Positions 1 through 11,755 of a stretch of 64,000 nt of DNA are shown in pieces. Under the pieces are notes generated by a model. That model was given only the letters and a program-made list of their open reading frames with translations, was not told where the DNA came from and searched no databases. Location of the stretch: the NCBI RefSeq assembly GCF_036370855.1, contig NC_088099.1, positions 35,379,001-35,443,000 of the forward strand. The letters are read 5' to 3'. Position numbers and translations under genes: made by a program. The stretch is from Dromaius novaehollandiae. Taxonomy: Eukaryota; Chordata; Aves; Casuariiformes; Dromaiidae. Numbering within the stretch: position 1 is the first letter of the stretch; each line of letters starts with the position of its first letter.

Positions 1-121
1 TGAAGTAAAGAAGCTTCTAGAACAGATACACCTGCAATTATTTGGAATTTGATTTAATTTTCTTTGACGAGATAAAAGCTTGATAAATACACCAAGGTTA
101 TAAACTTTTTTTCTTTTACAG

Positions 122-176
122 TAGTGGAGACAATATTTATCTCTTAATCCCAGTTGCTGAAGCAGAATGTCTTTAA
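122..176 (+). CDS. Weak candidate terminal coding exon
   Basis: A strong 3' splice site (long T-rich tract, then TTTTACAG ending at 121) is followed by a short open frame. Read after one leading base, it gives SGDNIYLLIPVAEAECL and then TAA at 174-176. A poly(A) signal AATAAA lies at 188-193, and a better-placed one at 700-705 is followed by T/GT-rich sequence. This would fit the last exon and 3' UTR of a plus-strand gene entering from the left. The peptide is only 17 residues and I do not recognise it. A random frame of this length is easily open, so the call rests mainly on the acceptor. Confidence 0.2.
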
Positions 177-1572
177 AAGAAATTGAGAATAAAAATACAG
201 CCTGAAATTCAGCACAGTGCCACTTATTGTACCAGTTATGAATATGCCAAAAAAAAAAAAAAAAAAAATACAAAAGAGCAACCTTGGGAATGTGCAGGAT
301 AAGTGAATTTACAGTGGATGAAAAAAACAGATGCTGACAATGAATAGCTTCTGATATGGGACTGGACAAATGGACTTCATTATAATGATATGTATACTGA
401 TTTGAAGAAAGTTCTGGGGATTAATATTGCTTTTGTAATACACTATAACATTGTATTAAAAAAAAATCAGAACTGAAAATGCCATTTGCCAAAGACAGAT
501 GTACTTTCATTTCAAAGTACTCCTATCAAACTCTATCAGAAAACTTGAAAGGTTTAAAATGTGGCTCTTGTGAACACTTGGTGTTGATATGACACCTTGA
601 TAGTATTTGAACGTGACACAAAAGTCATAAAACTATATAAGCAATTGTAAGGTGTAAAGTGATTTTTTCCCACCAAAGATAGACTTTAATGTGTTTCCAA
701 ATAAAACACAAGATTAAGTAATTTATTTTGTCATATGATTTATTTATGGGCTGAAACACTGTAAACAACAGATAAAAGATACAGACTCAGATGTCAAAGT
801 AAAAGATGAAAATCATTACATTTTATTAGCAGAAGATATATAAAAATGCCAAAATGAACTGTAAAGAGAGGGAAAGTGTTATGCTCAGAGGTGCTGCATC
901 AGAGTTGCATTTGTTTTTCCCACCTCCCCTAAAGGGGAATAATAGCTCTGAATTTAATTAAAAATCTATTTTTTAAGATTAAAGTCATGAAAAAGTTAAA
1001 AGACTGGATCACAAAGAAGAGTAACTGTGAGGATCTCAGGGAATATGAACTGATAAACTCCCTTATGTTTTATTTCCTCTCAACTATTTGTGGGAGGATC
1101 ACTAGCGTTGCATAGGAATTGTTAGCACTGGATAAAAGCAAGGATTTTATAAACCAATAAATTTTTCATTAGTTTTACATAAATTTTAGTAGCAATAGTT
1201 TAATTCCAGTCAAATTATTTCAATCAGATGAGTTGCTGCTGAGTGCAACATTATACATTATATTAACTGGGGCATTTAGAAACCTGGTTCCTATCCGTGC
1301 TGCAAAGCTTGAGGCATTGTTTGCCATACATTTTTCTTAACATGTAAAATAAAAAAGAAATAGAAGAGATAATGAGAACAAAACTACAAAAGAATTTTGC
1401 AAACTTCTAGCTGCTGAGAGAATCAGAAAACCCGAAGTGAATACTAAGTTGCAGGCGTTTTTAGTATATTTATATGTCTAAAATGTCCTGGGTCCTGTTA
1501 AGCAAGTCAAAAGTGTTGCAAAGTAACTTCTCACGCTTTAACTACTCCCCTTTCATCTGTCCTTTTTCTCAG
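177..1572. other. No gene seen; AT-rich spacer or 3' UTR
   Basis: No open frame or splice pair stands out. It contains a run of 20 A at 249-268 and AATAAA at 700-705. If 122-176 is a real terminal exon, the first 600 bases or so could be its 3' UTR. Confidence 0.5.
249..268. repeat. Poly(A) tract, 20 A
   Basis: Uninterrupted run of 20 A. No recognisable retroelement body precedes it, so it may be a simple mononucleotide repeat. Confidence 0.9.
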
Positions 1573-1740
1573 GCCACCTACTGACACTCCAAGACTGGAA
1601 GAAATAATCATGTCGCATTTGATCCTGACAGTTTCTGAACCCGGAGCTGGCACAGCAGAGAGGAAGACAAAGTGGTATACCACTGCAAGTTATGTTCACA
1701 GCACACATGAACGTTTCAGACGAGCTCAAGTGAGCAAAGA
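1573..1740 (+). CDS. Candidate internal coding exon, unrecognised gene
   Basis: A polypyrimidine tract with CTCAG ends at 1572, and a good donor AAAGA|GTGAGT starts at 1741. An overlapping donor CAA|GTGAGC lies 11 nt earlier. The segment is 168 nt, a multiple of three. It is open only in the frame that starts after one leading G: 55 codons and two trailing bases, so it is a symmetric exon whose skipping would keep frame. The translation begins PPTDTPRLEEI and includes KTKWYTTASYVHSTHERFRR, a mixed, basic, soluble-looking composition. Four CpG sites (in TCGC, CCCGG, ACGT, GACGAG) stand out from the CpG-poor surroundings. If the donor is not used, the frame ends at TGA 1742-1744. I do not recognise the family, and no start or stop exon can be linked with certainty. 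A chance open segment remains possible. Confidence 0.42.
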
Positions 1741-3557
1741 GTGAGTTTCTCAGACCATTCAGAACTATTTAACACTTGTAGTCATGACCAACCTCTTCTC
1801 CTTCATCTAGATATCCGCTGATAGCAGATCATGGAACTAAGGGCAACTAAGGGCAACATGCTGCCATGTGATGCAGACGCAACATCTAATTGCAGTTGCT
1901 AAATATATTTTCAGGGCAGCCTAATCTGGAGCATATTCCAAAGGTGCAATCGAAAGGTGACAAAGGTTTGAGGATAACTACGGCCAGGGGTGTTTATGAA
2001 AGAATTACTCCCAGATGTCTTTCTTGCAAAGTGCAGTTGATTATAAGCTGAATGGGCATCCACAGCTATTTGACCAGCCTAAAAGCCGTGAGGGTGAGGT
2101 CATGTGAAAAGAATCAATATTAATCTTCAAAGAATGCTATCATTTTGGGGGCTGCATTTCAGTATTTACAGGTTAATTCTGATTAACTCTAGCCAGAATT
2201 ATTTATCATTTTATTACAATTTTGGTAATGTTTATACATTAACCTTCCCCTGCTTCCAGTTTGCCTCAGTCAAAACGACAGAATGGCACCCAAAGCCCCG
2301 CACATAGAGCTTTCCAGTGCCAAATAAACCAAGCATATCTATTTAGGCTGTATGGTTTATAATTTTCTTGATCCTGACTTCAATGGAAATGCTGTGTGTG
2401 GAAGGATGACAAGATTGGGCCCTCAGGCAAGAGCTCCTTAGAATCATGTGTAAGAATGTTATTGCTGGAATTTTTAGAAACAACATCTCCTAACTGGGCC
2501 AAACCCGGAGAATCTCCCTCATGCAAGCAAGCAATGGAACTACTCATACAAGTAAAGAAAAGAGCTATAGCTCTATTATGGTTTACTTGAAAAGACCTAT
2601 ATCTTTTGGGGACTCATTCTCTAGTATCGACATACAGTTGTAGTAATGCCATCTAGTTGGCAGTGGGGGGATTGTTTCCTAGCTCATTGAGCCCATGATA
2701 CAGAAAAATGGATTGGTCTGATCCTCCATTTCTAGTGGATATTTTGCCATGTTTAAAAACGGGCAAAAACTTTGCTATCTGTTCCAGAGAAGTTTGATCT
2801 TAAGCAGAAGAATCCATACTACTAGATGTGGAAACTGGTAACACTTGCTACCCTATGCTTAGCACAAACCACACTACATATTGCTCACTTGTACGAGTAA
2901 TTAAATCATTATTCATAAAATTCTAATTTATATAGTTATTGAAAGCATTTCAACTTTGCCATGTAAACACAACAGCTCATAGGAACTTGGGCATTCTCAC
3001 AGAAACATTTTTTAGACTACTTGAAGACCTTATTAAATTTCGCAGTAACTCAGTGCAATTTTATGCAACTATGTAACATACTTTGGATGCTAAAGGAACA
3101 CTCAGTTACCATTCCTTGCACATGGAGTACTTTTTATTGATGACTTTATAAAATGCAGAATTTTCTACTAGCAAGCTAATAGAGTGAGAAGGTGGTGAAG
3201 GAGAGAGAAAGATAAAAATAACAATGAGAACACAGAGCTATAATAACTTCTTAATCTTTATTGCTTGATGTACCCTGAGAAGCTTGGAAGTACAAGTCTT
3301 TTCCCTACGAATTTTGTCCTCTGTTTGCCAAACATTTTAATTTGTTGTTTTTCTAGCACTGAAGAAGCCAGCATGGTTTTACCTTTTCCTTGCATTTCTG
3401 TTGGTGTGTTAAATTCCTACTATTATATTTGCAAAGGTGTCAGCAGCAATGTGCACAGCTCTGGAAACACAGTTGCATACTAGAAAATTGCCATGTAGTC
3501 CACCTATTGCTTTTTCTTTGTATAAAAGGCACGTCGCTTGTTAATTACACACCACAG
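1741..3557. other. No gene seen; AT-rich spacer or intron
   Basis: Possible intron between the candidate exons on either side. It has a short direct duplication of GGGCAACTAA near 1840-1858. Frames at 2104-2307 and 2396-2590 are short and have no family resemblance. Nothing else is supported. Confidence 0.5.
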
Positions 3558-3709
3558 TACCTGGAACAGAGGGAAGTCAGGCAGGCAATGAACACATTGA
3601 GCCATACCATCCCCTGTCGTGCAAAAAGGAAGACAATGAAAAGACGCACCAAAAATCTCTGCTCAAATAGAGCAGCGTAAAAGGCACCCTGTATCCACAG
3701 CAGCTCTCG
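3558..3709 (+). other. Weak exon-like segment
   Basis: An acceptor-like ACCACAG ends at 3557, with a poor pyrimidine tract. A donor CTCTCG|GTGAGT starts at 3710. In one frame the segment encodes a basic peptide (LEQREVRQAMNTL, later KRKTMKRRTKN) and stops at 3678-3680. If joined to the 1573-1740 donor the phase would be different and a stop would fall at 3589-3591. Both readings end within the segment, so it could be a terminal exon or a chance arrangement. Family unknown. Confidence 0.18.
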
Positions 3710-4873
3710 GTGAGTTTGTAATGTGAGCAGAAATCAATTGGCGGTGTTTCAGCGAGTGAGGAAGCTTCAGTAATGAAAAGGTAGTATTTACCTCTGTGCA
3801 GTAAAAGCATCTGAAGTTCTATCTTCTGGACAGCTAATATGCAGCCAATTGCATGTGATCATATTTTGTGAAGGGACAAACTCTGTTCACCAGGGACTTG
3901 TTGTTTTACTGAGCTGCATCACAGTCTGGGGCAAAAACTCTCACAAACAATTCAGGAAGCCAAAGCAAGGCAGACTGTGGCTCAGTGCTGCAGATTACCC
4001 AGTTAACCCTATGCGACCAGTTTACCGTAACACAGCAAATGGGATATAGAATACGAAATCTGTTACACTAAGCAAAAGAAGCAGCAGATACTATCTATTC
4101 AAGCACAGTCAAGGAGTGCACAACCGAAGAAAAATTGTATTATTGGATATATGGGTAAAGAAATAGTGCATGCAGAGGTATGGACCATGGGCAGCTGGCA
4201 TAAGCACTGACTGTAGTGGCCTTCAACACACATGGTCGACCTGTGTCAGCAAGTTAGTTTTCCTCTCCCTTTCTCCACTCATGGAACTCAAGCTATTCTG
4301 AAGAATGTCGTGATTCTCGGGTGTCATTCTGTGCTTCATGCAGTTTAATCTCAAGTATTAAACAAATTGAGAGAGAGAAACATTTTGAGCATATAAAAGT
4401 AAAATACAGACTTGCTGTACATGCCACAAAACCAGGAAAAGATTATTTAATATGACCATCCCAGACAATAGCTAAGGAAAAGAAAGCGTACACATAAGAG
4501 ACATATTACCTATTATGAGAACAGTAAATCACAGACACAGTGCACCAGCACTTAACAGCTGAACAGAATATGGAATAGCACCTAGCCACAAAGAGACAAG
4601 CTCAGATAAATGTACTTTTAAGTACGGAACGATCTATTCTATATATATGCTGTGCTCACTAAAGGGAAGTCAGCCTACAGTGCTGTCACAAACGGGTGTG
4701 TTCTAAGGTGCAGTAATGACAATGAAGCTTTTATCACCTCCTCTGTCACTCTTTATTCACTCTATTTTTTACTAACATTATTAGTTTACACTGGTTCCAG
4801 GGAAAGGGGAAAACAAAAGGGTCTTGGCTTTGAAAATGTCTTTACAAGAGGCTGTAGCTAGCTTTCCTCACAG
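3710..4873. other. No gene seen
   Basis: AT-rich intergenic or intronic DNA. Several short frames, none with recognisable domains or paired splice sites. Confidence 0.5.
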
Positions 4874-4942
4874 AGGGCCTTATCCAAACTCCACTGAAGT
4901 CAATATGACCCTTTCCGTTCCTTTCATGGGACTTTGTCCAAA
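4874..4942. repeat. Degraded palindromic MITE-like element
   Basis: The segment begins GGGCCTTATCCAAACTCC, continues with ACTGAAGTCAATATG, and ends with ATGGGACTTTGTCC. From memory this is the layout of short palindromic reptile/bird elements whose arms read roughly GGGCCTGATCCAAAGC with a central GAAGTCAATGG. The arms are diverged, so family and exact ends are uncertain. Confidence 0.45.
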
Positions 4943-5730
4943 ATGAACGACCATGTAGAAACCTGTGCATATTTCCACTCCGCTGGCCCCAGCTCCTAAT
5001 AGGATTTTCATAGCAATTTTCTTTATCTTGTATCTGCTACTCTGTAACATTTTGATTTTTTTCCTGAAGGTGGAACAAGACCCTTGGCCTCCATGAAACA
5101 TTATATCCCTGTGAGCTTAACTATAATTTTGTATTCCATCTTATTTCGGCTCTTTCCAACATAAAGCAATCCGTTTTTACAAGCAGAATTCTTAGGCAGC
5201 ATGTAATAATACAACTGCAAATGCTGATAGCGGTTTATTAACATTTATATTAATTTGTGAGAGTTTAGTTTCCTTAACTCATGATAACATAGGGCTAGTT
5301 TCTAAATTCCTACATCCATTATGGTCTGGATGCAAATTCCTGAGACAGGAACCCAAAAGGATTAAAACCAGTTTCAGATCACAAAGCAATCCTGCACAAC
5401 TCTGCGCTATCACAGGCAACATAATTTTAAAGGCTCACTTCCTTTGCTATCAATGATAGCTACTGCAATGGGGAGGATGATACTGATAGGGAACACCATT
5501 TTTTGAATGGGCAATACAACTGAAGGTGCAGATCTTGAATTGATATAAACACTGAAGCTAAGAAATCCACCTCTGTAGATTTATGCTAATCCAGGATTTA
5601 TCCCAGAAGTTTTAATAAAATTCCCAAGAAACAGGCAGATCTCTATGGAAAAATACCCATGTCATATTGTTGTAACCATTCTCTTCCAGGCAAAGGGATA
5701 CTGTTGAGAAGCAGTAAATAAAACAGAAAA
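4943..5730. other. No gene seen
   Basis: AT-rich DNA leading into the AGAAA array. Nothing supported. Confidence 0.5.
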
Positions 5731-5820
5731 AGAAAAGAAAAGAAAAGAAAAGAAAAGAAAAGAAAAGAAAAGAAAAGAAAAGAAAAGAAAAGAAAAGAAA
5801 AGAAAAGAAAAGAAAAGAAA
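5731..5820. repeat. (AGAAA)18 microsatellite
   Basis: Eighteen uninterrupted AGAAA units (90 nt), preceded by a slightly imperfect A/G-rich lead-in from about 5725. The purity suggests a young, length-variable locus. All-purine on the plus strand. It produces a spurious minus-strand frame of repeated Phe/Ser/Leu at 5643-5900. Confidence 0.97.
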
Positions 5821-6929
5821 GAGGAAGCCTCCTCCTCAGTTGCTCTGAGAAACATCAGTTTAATCAAACCAATGACAGTGAAAAAAATGCTTTTTTTCAA
5901 ATTAACATTTAAGGTAAGTCACTTTGTCAGACTGATAGCCTTTTAACTGATGTTTATTCTTCCACCAGATTACACAGGACAGGCTGATTAAAATAAACAT
6001 CTTGTTAGTTTATCTTTAAATGTGAAACTTAAATCAGAATGACCACATCCTATATTACTAAGCAGCCTTTAAAATGAAAAATGCCTTACTCTTAAGACTA
6101 GCTATGTTTTTATCATTTATATCTTATTTGTCCATGTTTATCTCAAACCACTTTGATATTTGTAGTAATCTGAATCCTTATTACAAACGTGACTAATTGT
6201 TCCATCAAAAGAAGAACAGAACAAAGTGACTATACTAATAACTTTAAAAAACTGTGTGATAAAACTGCTAACTGAAATGATAAAATATAATACAATTTAC
6301 CTTTTTCCTTAGTTTTGCCTTTTCACAAAGGAGTTCTATACCGTGGAGAAAGCATCCTACTCATCTACACCTGATTAGCATTGGCACCCCATCGCCTAAA
6401 TCTATTTCATACAATAATGGGGTGGATTCTCATTTCATCCCTTTAAAAGATATACAAACCAGCAAGCACAAAATATCTTTTAAAAGTAAGAGTAAATTAC
6501 AGTATTAATGTCCTTCATTTGGAAATATAGCAAAGAAGCCTGATTATTGGAGGAACTTGCTGTCATAATGAGACTAGACTGTATGACCATAGTGTATGTT
6601 CAGAAATACATTAGTTCTGGAGGAGGTCTGCTGCTTTCATTTCAATATAAGAAAAAGTGACAGATTCTTCCCATTACTTTCTCCTGTGACACATGTAATA
6701 GAAATTTTGCAAGAAAAATTAATTAAACTCATCTGAAAGTTGAATGGAAGGTGAATATCTCAGAGTTAAAAAAAAATAAAAAGAAAAGAAAAGAAGTGAT
6801 TTAAAGACTCAGATTAACAAGCGTGAAGATAAGTAACTTTACTTTCCAAATCCAAAGCTCTGCTGACCCCCGTGAGGTAAGTTCAGGCCCTTTTTTCTTG
6901 CGGGAAATCAGTCTTATATGAGACAATGC
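5821..6929. other. No gene seen
   Basis: AT-rich DNA with a short second A/G-rich patch near 6768-6796. The endonuclease part of the L1 relic may extend into the right end, but it cannot be read with confidence. Confidence 0.5.
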
Positions 6930-8300
6930 ATTTTTGCAGAGACAAAAAACTGTTTGAGAGTAAATTGAGAATTAGAGTGCATGGATTCCTTTTATCTGAT
7001 CATATACCTGTGAAATAATAAAGATAATTCTAAGAAAGGAGAATAAAAATGGTTTGCATTGGAGATTCAATACTCTATTACTTAACGATAAAGAATTTCT
7101 AATAGCCATTAAAACAATAATCAAGGAATATATAAATTTTAATTTGGTCTCTGCATCATAGTATCATAGTATATTGAAGGCTTTCAAAGTGATTTTTAGA
7201 AGCTGGATTTTAGGTGTATGTTATGAAATTAGGAAATGCCAAAGGCAAGAAAAATTGGAGCTATTAGCAAAGCTAACAATATAAAATTAGAACATCAAAA
7301 ATCCCACAGTAAAGAGCTTATGTACAATTGCTAGATATTAAGGCACTATTGAATAATATTGCTGTTAAAGAAGCCAATTATTTTTATAGAGCAAATAATT
7401 TTTTCTATGATAATTCAAATAAAACTGGTAAATGGTTAACTGCCTTAATAAAAGGGGAAGAGAAATCTCAGCATAACAGCAATTTATACAAAACAAGGGA
7501 TGATAATGAACAAGAAGAATTAGGTAAGTGATATCTCCAAGGCATATTATGAGACTATATAAATCTGAAACTTCTGAAGATGAAATCCAAATTTTGGGAC
7601 CGAAAATTAAAATCTTGAGTTTTATTTATTATTATTTTTTAACTGTGGGAATAAAGAGGTTGGCCATTTATGATGGCTAAGTCCAACAGTCTCTGGGAAT
7701 AGTCAGACTTCAGTGACACCTGGCAAAGATGGCTGTCCATCACATTTGTTCAATACTGTATTTAAAGCACTGGGCCTCTTCATGCTACAGACCTTTAAAG
7801 TTTTTTGAATGGTTCTAGAGGCTCCTATTACACTACTGAAATCATTCCCATTTTGAAAAATAACAAAAGGTCTACTTGACTATTCAGCTGTCGTCCTATT
7901 TTTCTCACTTATGGCCATATCGAAAAGTTTAGTCAGCAGGATAAACAAGGTGATGAAAAAATATTCATGGAGATCAGATTGATTTCATAAAAAAGGCTTC
8001 TATCAGGCAACAAGAACAAGGCATTTAACATTACTATTAGTGGTGCCCAAAATATTTTCTTCTCCAATAACAGCTGCAGTAGCTACAGAAAGACTGAACA
8101 ACATGATTGGCAGGGCTGTATAGATTTATTTGAAGTACTGTCCTAAAAAGGCAGCTCTTGAATCAGTGCAAAAGCTACCATTGAATTAAGTGTTCAAACT
8201 CAACCTTTCAGTTTGAAACATTTATTAGATGGGATATCCTTCTTATAGCTTTTCCAAAAAATTCTCACCTTCAGTTCAAACTCTACAATGGGAAAAGGTG
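6930..8300 (+). pseudogene. L1-type LINE ORF2 relic (endonuclease C-terminus to RT)
   Basis: Short peptide blocks appear in the order of an L1 ORF2, with frameshifts and stops between them. FLLSDHIPV at 6986-7012 carries the SDH signature of the AP-like endonuclease. WRFNTLLLNDKEF starts at 7060 and corresponds to the WRLN.. start of the linker. AFKVIFRSWILG starts at 7180. LLNNIAVKEANYFYRANNFF and NKTGKWL lie at about 7345-7440. LYKSETSEDEIQ is at 7555-7590. EIIPILKNNK starts at 7838, RINKVMKKY at 7938 and DQIDFIKK at 7972, matching the early RT blocks. A further RT-like stretch, SLKHLLDGISFL, is readable near 8210-8245. The YADD active-site block and the 3' end are not seen, so the copy is truncated or lost. 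It can encode nothing intact. L1 is almost absent from bird genomes, so this is an old copy or the host is not a bird. A related clade such as Tx1 is the main alternative. Confidence 0.85.
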
Positions 8301-10951
8301 AGTGTGTGAGTTTCTTTGACTTCACTGTTACATTGCAAAACTGATCTAGCGGAATACTGTAATAAAGAAATTTTCTAGATGTTATTGTACTAAAAACTAG
8401 TCCATAAAATTCCTCCTGTCTGCATATAAATTAAAGCAAGCCAGTCTCTCCTTAAAGAAAGTCAGTCTCTCTTTATTCAGTGAAGTATCATTCATCTTTA
8501 TTGAGTTGTATTATTAACTTTGCATATAGGTTTGTACCTGTTTGTCAGTAAAACCATCTTTTGCTGAAGTGGGTAGCAGAACCTACAATGACCTCAATAA
8601 GTGAAGAGTCACAGTTTTATGCATGTCCTCTGCTGTGATGTTAGGCAAATTTCAAGATGTCAACAAAGACTAACTGCACCTGGTTATTTTTGTATTGCTC
8701 CCACTTCTTCTGCCTGTTTTGCTGGACAGAACAGACTTGGTGGACAACATGTTCTTCCATTTGCTTGGGAAGCTTTGTATTCAGGAGCAGAGTGACAGTA
8801 CAGGTATATGTATGGTCAGGTGTCCTTTTTTAACTCATCTACATCTTCCTGATGCTACTTGAAGAAAGATCTATTTTGTATAAAGGTTAAAGCTGAGATT
8901 TGTATAACACTTGGTCTTGTACACAGCAATTCAAACTGTCCTTGCTCCCCTGCTCAGGATGAAATCGATAGCCAAGAGTCAAGAGGAAGTCAACCATATT
9001 GTATAAAGTTTAAAATGTTGAAGTTCTTTCTTTCTCCTGTTTTCATTTTCTTTTGAGGTAACATGAAGAAAACCTCTTGTGCCGAGAAAGTCAGAAGCAA
9101 TGCTGCTCAAGATTAGGATAAAAACATATGTTGTTTGTAGGCAGGTCATTACTAAAAGGGACATATTTACATTTGTCTAGCTAAAAGGAATTCCTTCATG
9201 CGGTGCCTTGGAACCGCCTAACTTTGGTTGCTAATGTTACAGACTGACAATTTTTTTGCGATAGAAGCTGATTGTCCTTTACAAGTTTTCTGTGTAGATG
9301 TAGCAAAGATAGGAAAAGGAATTGCAAAAGGTTGTAGAAGACATTATCAATTCTTTACACAGGTATCAGTGCCCTCAAGAAGACTTGTCCTTTGATAGCA
9401 GTACGGCTTTTGTTTTACAGCTCTTGGGGCAAGGATGGTTGCATCTCATTGGTGTGCTGGCACAATAGTAGATACCCTCTAGCTTTATGATTATTTAGCA
9501 CCAGAGGGACTATTAACTGCTGGTAAGGCTGCAGTTTGAGTTATTGGATTTCAATAACAGTTGCAGACTTGGTCTTTAATCTAATTTCCAGTGTGCTGTT
9601 TTATTTCTGCCTCATCCAGCATGGTGTCAGCAATGCAGGATCAGTCCCTTCAAATTTGCTTACTGACTGCTAATAAAACTCAGTGTAGAAATCACGGTTT
9701 GAAGTCAGTATTTAACAGAGGGCATAAGAAGACTTTTCCTACTGGGGGACATTTTTAAAATGTTTAATAGTTTGACCTCTTGTGATCCTAGGAATATTTT
9801 CATTTAAAATGGGTTAAATGAATTAGACAGCATATTTGAGAAATGAAGAGCAAAGGAAAAAATAGGCTTGTGTTCATTGTGCCTTTGTAACAAAGTAAAC
9901 AGACCAGAAAGATTTTTTGTAAAGAAAAGGATGCGTGTGCTGAAGTCACCTGCTTCATGTGTTTGGGTATTTTTTTACAGTACAAATTTATGTTCTGTAC
10001 ACTTGGCAAGATTTTGTGATGATGAACAAGTGACTGATAGTTACATGAATCAAGGGACTAGCTATCTAAAACTGAGAAAATAATGTGTTTTTTACAAGGG
10101 CCATACAAAGAAAGATGTCTTCACGAAAGAATTCTTCTGCCATACTGAAGCTCTTCAGTGAAGAAGCAATCTATGCTACTGCCACACTGGCATTTTGGAC
10201 AGAGGGAATGGGAGAAGAGCTAAAGGAAAGAGAAAACAGGTTGTGTGAAAGAGGAGGTATGTCCTTCATGTGTCTTAGCTGATTTCAGATTTTTGGAGAC
10301 ACAATGGTAGTGGAAAGCCATTTTCCTTTTTCCAGTCCCTTTTCCCTGCTGAGACTAAATAGAAAGTTGGAGGACTGGTTTGGGGTTGTCCTCCTCAATA
10401 CCTATCAAATTCCTAGTTTAATCAACACTTGAGATAAAACAGTTTAAGTCTCAGCACTCTTGTTGTTCACAGATAGTGACAGAGAACGGTGTTCCTGTAT
10501 CTGAAATCTTAGAGGTCCCCAAGTAAATTTGCAAAAAGCCTGTTAATTTTCCTAAAATTCTGAAGAATAATGGAGATCATCTGCCTTTCCTTTCCCATTC
10601 TCCACTGCAGATCTTTGCAAACCTTCAGACACTCATTCTTGTAAACAGTAAAGAAAAAGAAAGGACAAACCTTGATTGTATTTAAAATGCTAAAATTTCT
10701 TGAAGAGCTTTATACAGTTAAGGTTTGAGAAAAGAAAGTGGCTCTTAAATTCAGGTGTCAAATTCAATGGTGGACAGTCTGACTTTTTGTAAAAGAGACT
10801 GAAAGAAATTTGAGATATAATTTACATATTTACTAAAGTTTAGAGAGAATTTCCATTTCTTCAAAACATGCTACAAGATGCCCAGAGAAAACAGTCTTTT
10901 CCCCACTTGTCAAACACATTAGAAACATCCAAAGAAGAGATATGCACCATT
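8301..10951. other. No gene seen
   Basis: AT-rich DNA with several short frames (for example 8601-8795 and 10085-10282) that have no family match. An isolated acceptor-like tract with TTTTACAG ends near 9420, but no donor pairs with it. Confidence 0.5.
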
Positions 10952-11755
10952 TCATAGAATTATAGAATAATTTAGGTTGGAAGGGACCTCTAGAGGTTGT
11001 CTTGTTCAATCCCCTGCTCAGAGCAGGTCTAACTAGATCAGATTGCTCAGGACTGTCTGGCCCAGTCTTAAACACCTCTAAGGATGGAGACCCCACAGCC
11101 TCTCTGAGCATGCTCTTCCAGTATTTGACCAACACAGTGGTAAAAAAAAACCTTCTTAAAATCTAGTGTGAATTTCCCTTGTTCCAACTCATTGTTTGCC
11201 TTCCGTCCTGTTGTTGTGCACCTTAGAGAAGAGTTTGGGTCTCTGTATTCTCTGACCAGGTGGTTCTAGGCAGCAGTAAGGCCTCCCCATTGCCTTCTCT
11301 TCTTAATGCTGAACAGGCCCAGCTTTCTCAGCTTCTCCTTGTCCATCATGTGCTCCAGCTCCCTAACAGCTTGTTGGCCTCCACTGGACTGGCTCCAGTA
11401 TGTCAATGTCTTTCTTGCACTGGGGAGCCCCAGACTGGACACAGTACTTGAGATGTGGTCTCACAAGTGCTGAATAGAGGGGATAGATCACTTCTCTGGA
11501 CCTGCTGGCTACAGTCTTGCTAATACAGCCCAGGATGTGATTGGCCTTCTTTCCTGCAAGGCTGCACTGCTGACTCATGTTCAGCCTCCTGTCCACCAGG
11601 ACCCCAGATCCTTTTCTGCAGAGCTGCTCCTAGATATTTGTCCACTAAGCTGTGTTGTTGCTTGGGGTTATTCCATCCCAGATACAAAGCTGCATTTGCT
11701 TTTGTTGAACCTTCATGAGGTTCCTGTCAGTCCATTCCTCGGGCCTGTCCTGGTC
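10952..11755 (-). mobile_element. CR1 LINE, 5'-truncated, minus strand
   Basis: The plus strand starts TCATAGAATTATAGAATAA, the reverse complement of the characteristic CR1 3' terminus, and continues TTGGAAGGGACCTCTAGAG. Further blocks typical of avian CR1 in reverse complement follow: TAGAGGGGATAGATCACTTC, CAGCCCAGGATGTGATTGGC, and GTTGAACCTTCATGAGGTTC near the right end. The element therefore runs right to left, keeps its 3' UTR and the end of ORF2, and is truncated at its 5' end near 11755. Subfamily not assigned. Divergence is clear but moderate, so it is younger than the L1 and 62-kb CR1 relics. Confidence 0.95.
11363..11596 (-). pseudogene. CR1 ORF2 C-terminal fragment
   Basis: An open frame of 77 codons lying inside the CR1 copy. 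It contains [19 protein letters not shown] and [16 protein letters not shown], conserved blocks near the C-terminus of the CR1 reverse transcriptase protein (the [16 protein letters not shown] motif). No RT catalytic motif is included and the frame is lost on both sides, so it is a dead fragment of the LINE. Confidence 0.92.

Noticed and set aside
5643..5900. 85-codon minus-strand frame rich in Phe, Ser and Leu
   Set aside because: It is a direct translation of the AGAAA microsatellite.
7328..7531. 67-codon plus-strand frame as a small gene
   Set aside because: It is one block of the broken L1 ORF2; matching blocks lie before and after it in other frames.
11363..11596. A host gene on the minus strand
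   Set aside because: The peptide is the CR1 ORF2 C-terminal motif inside a truncated LINE.
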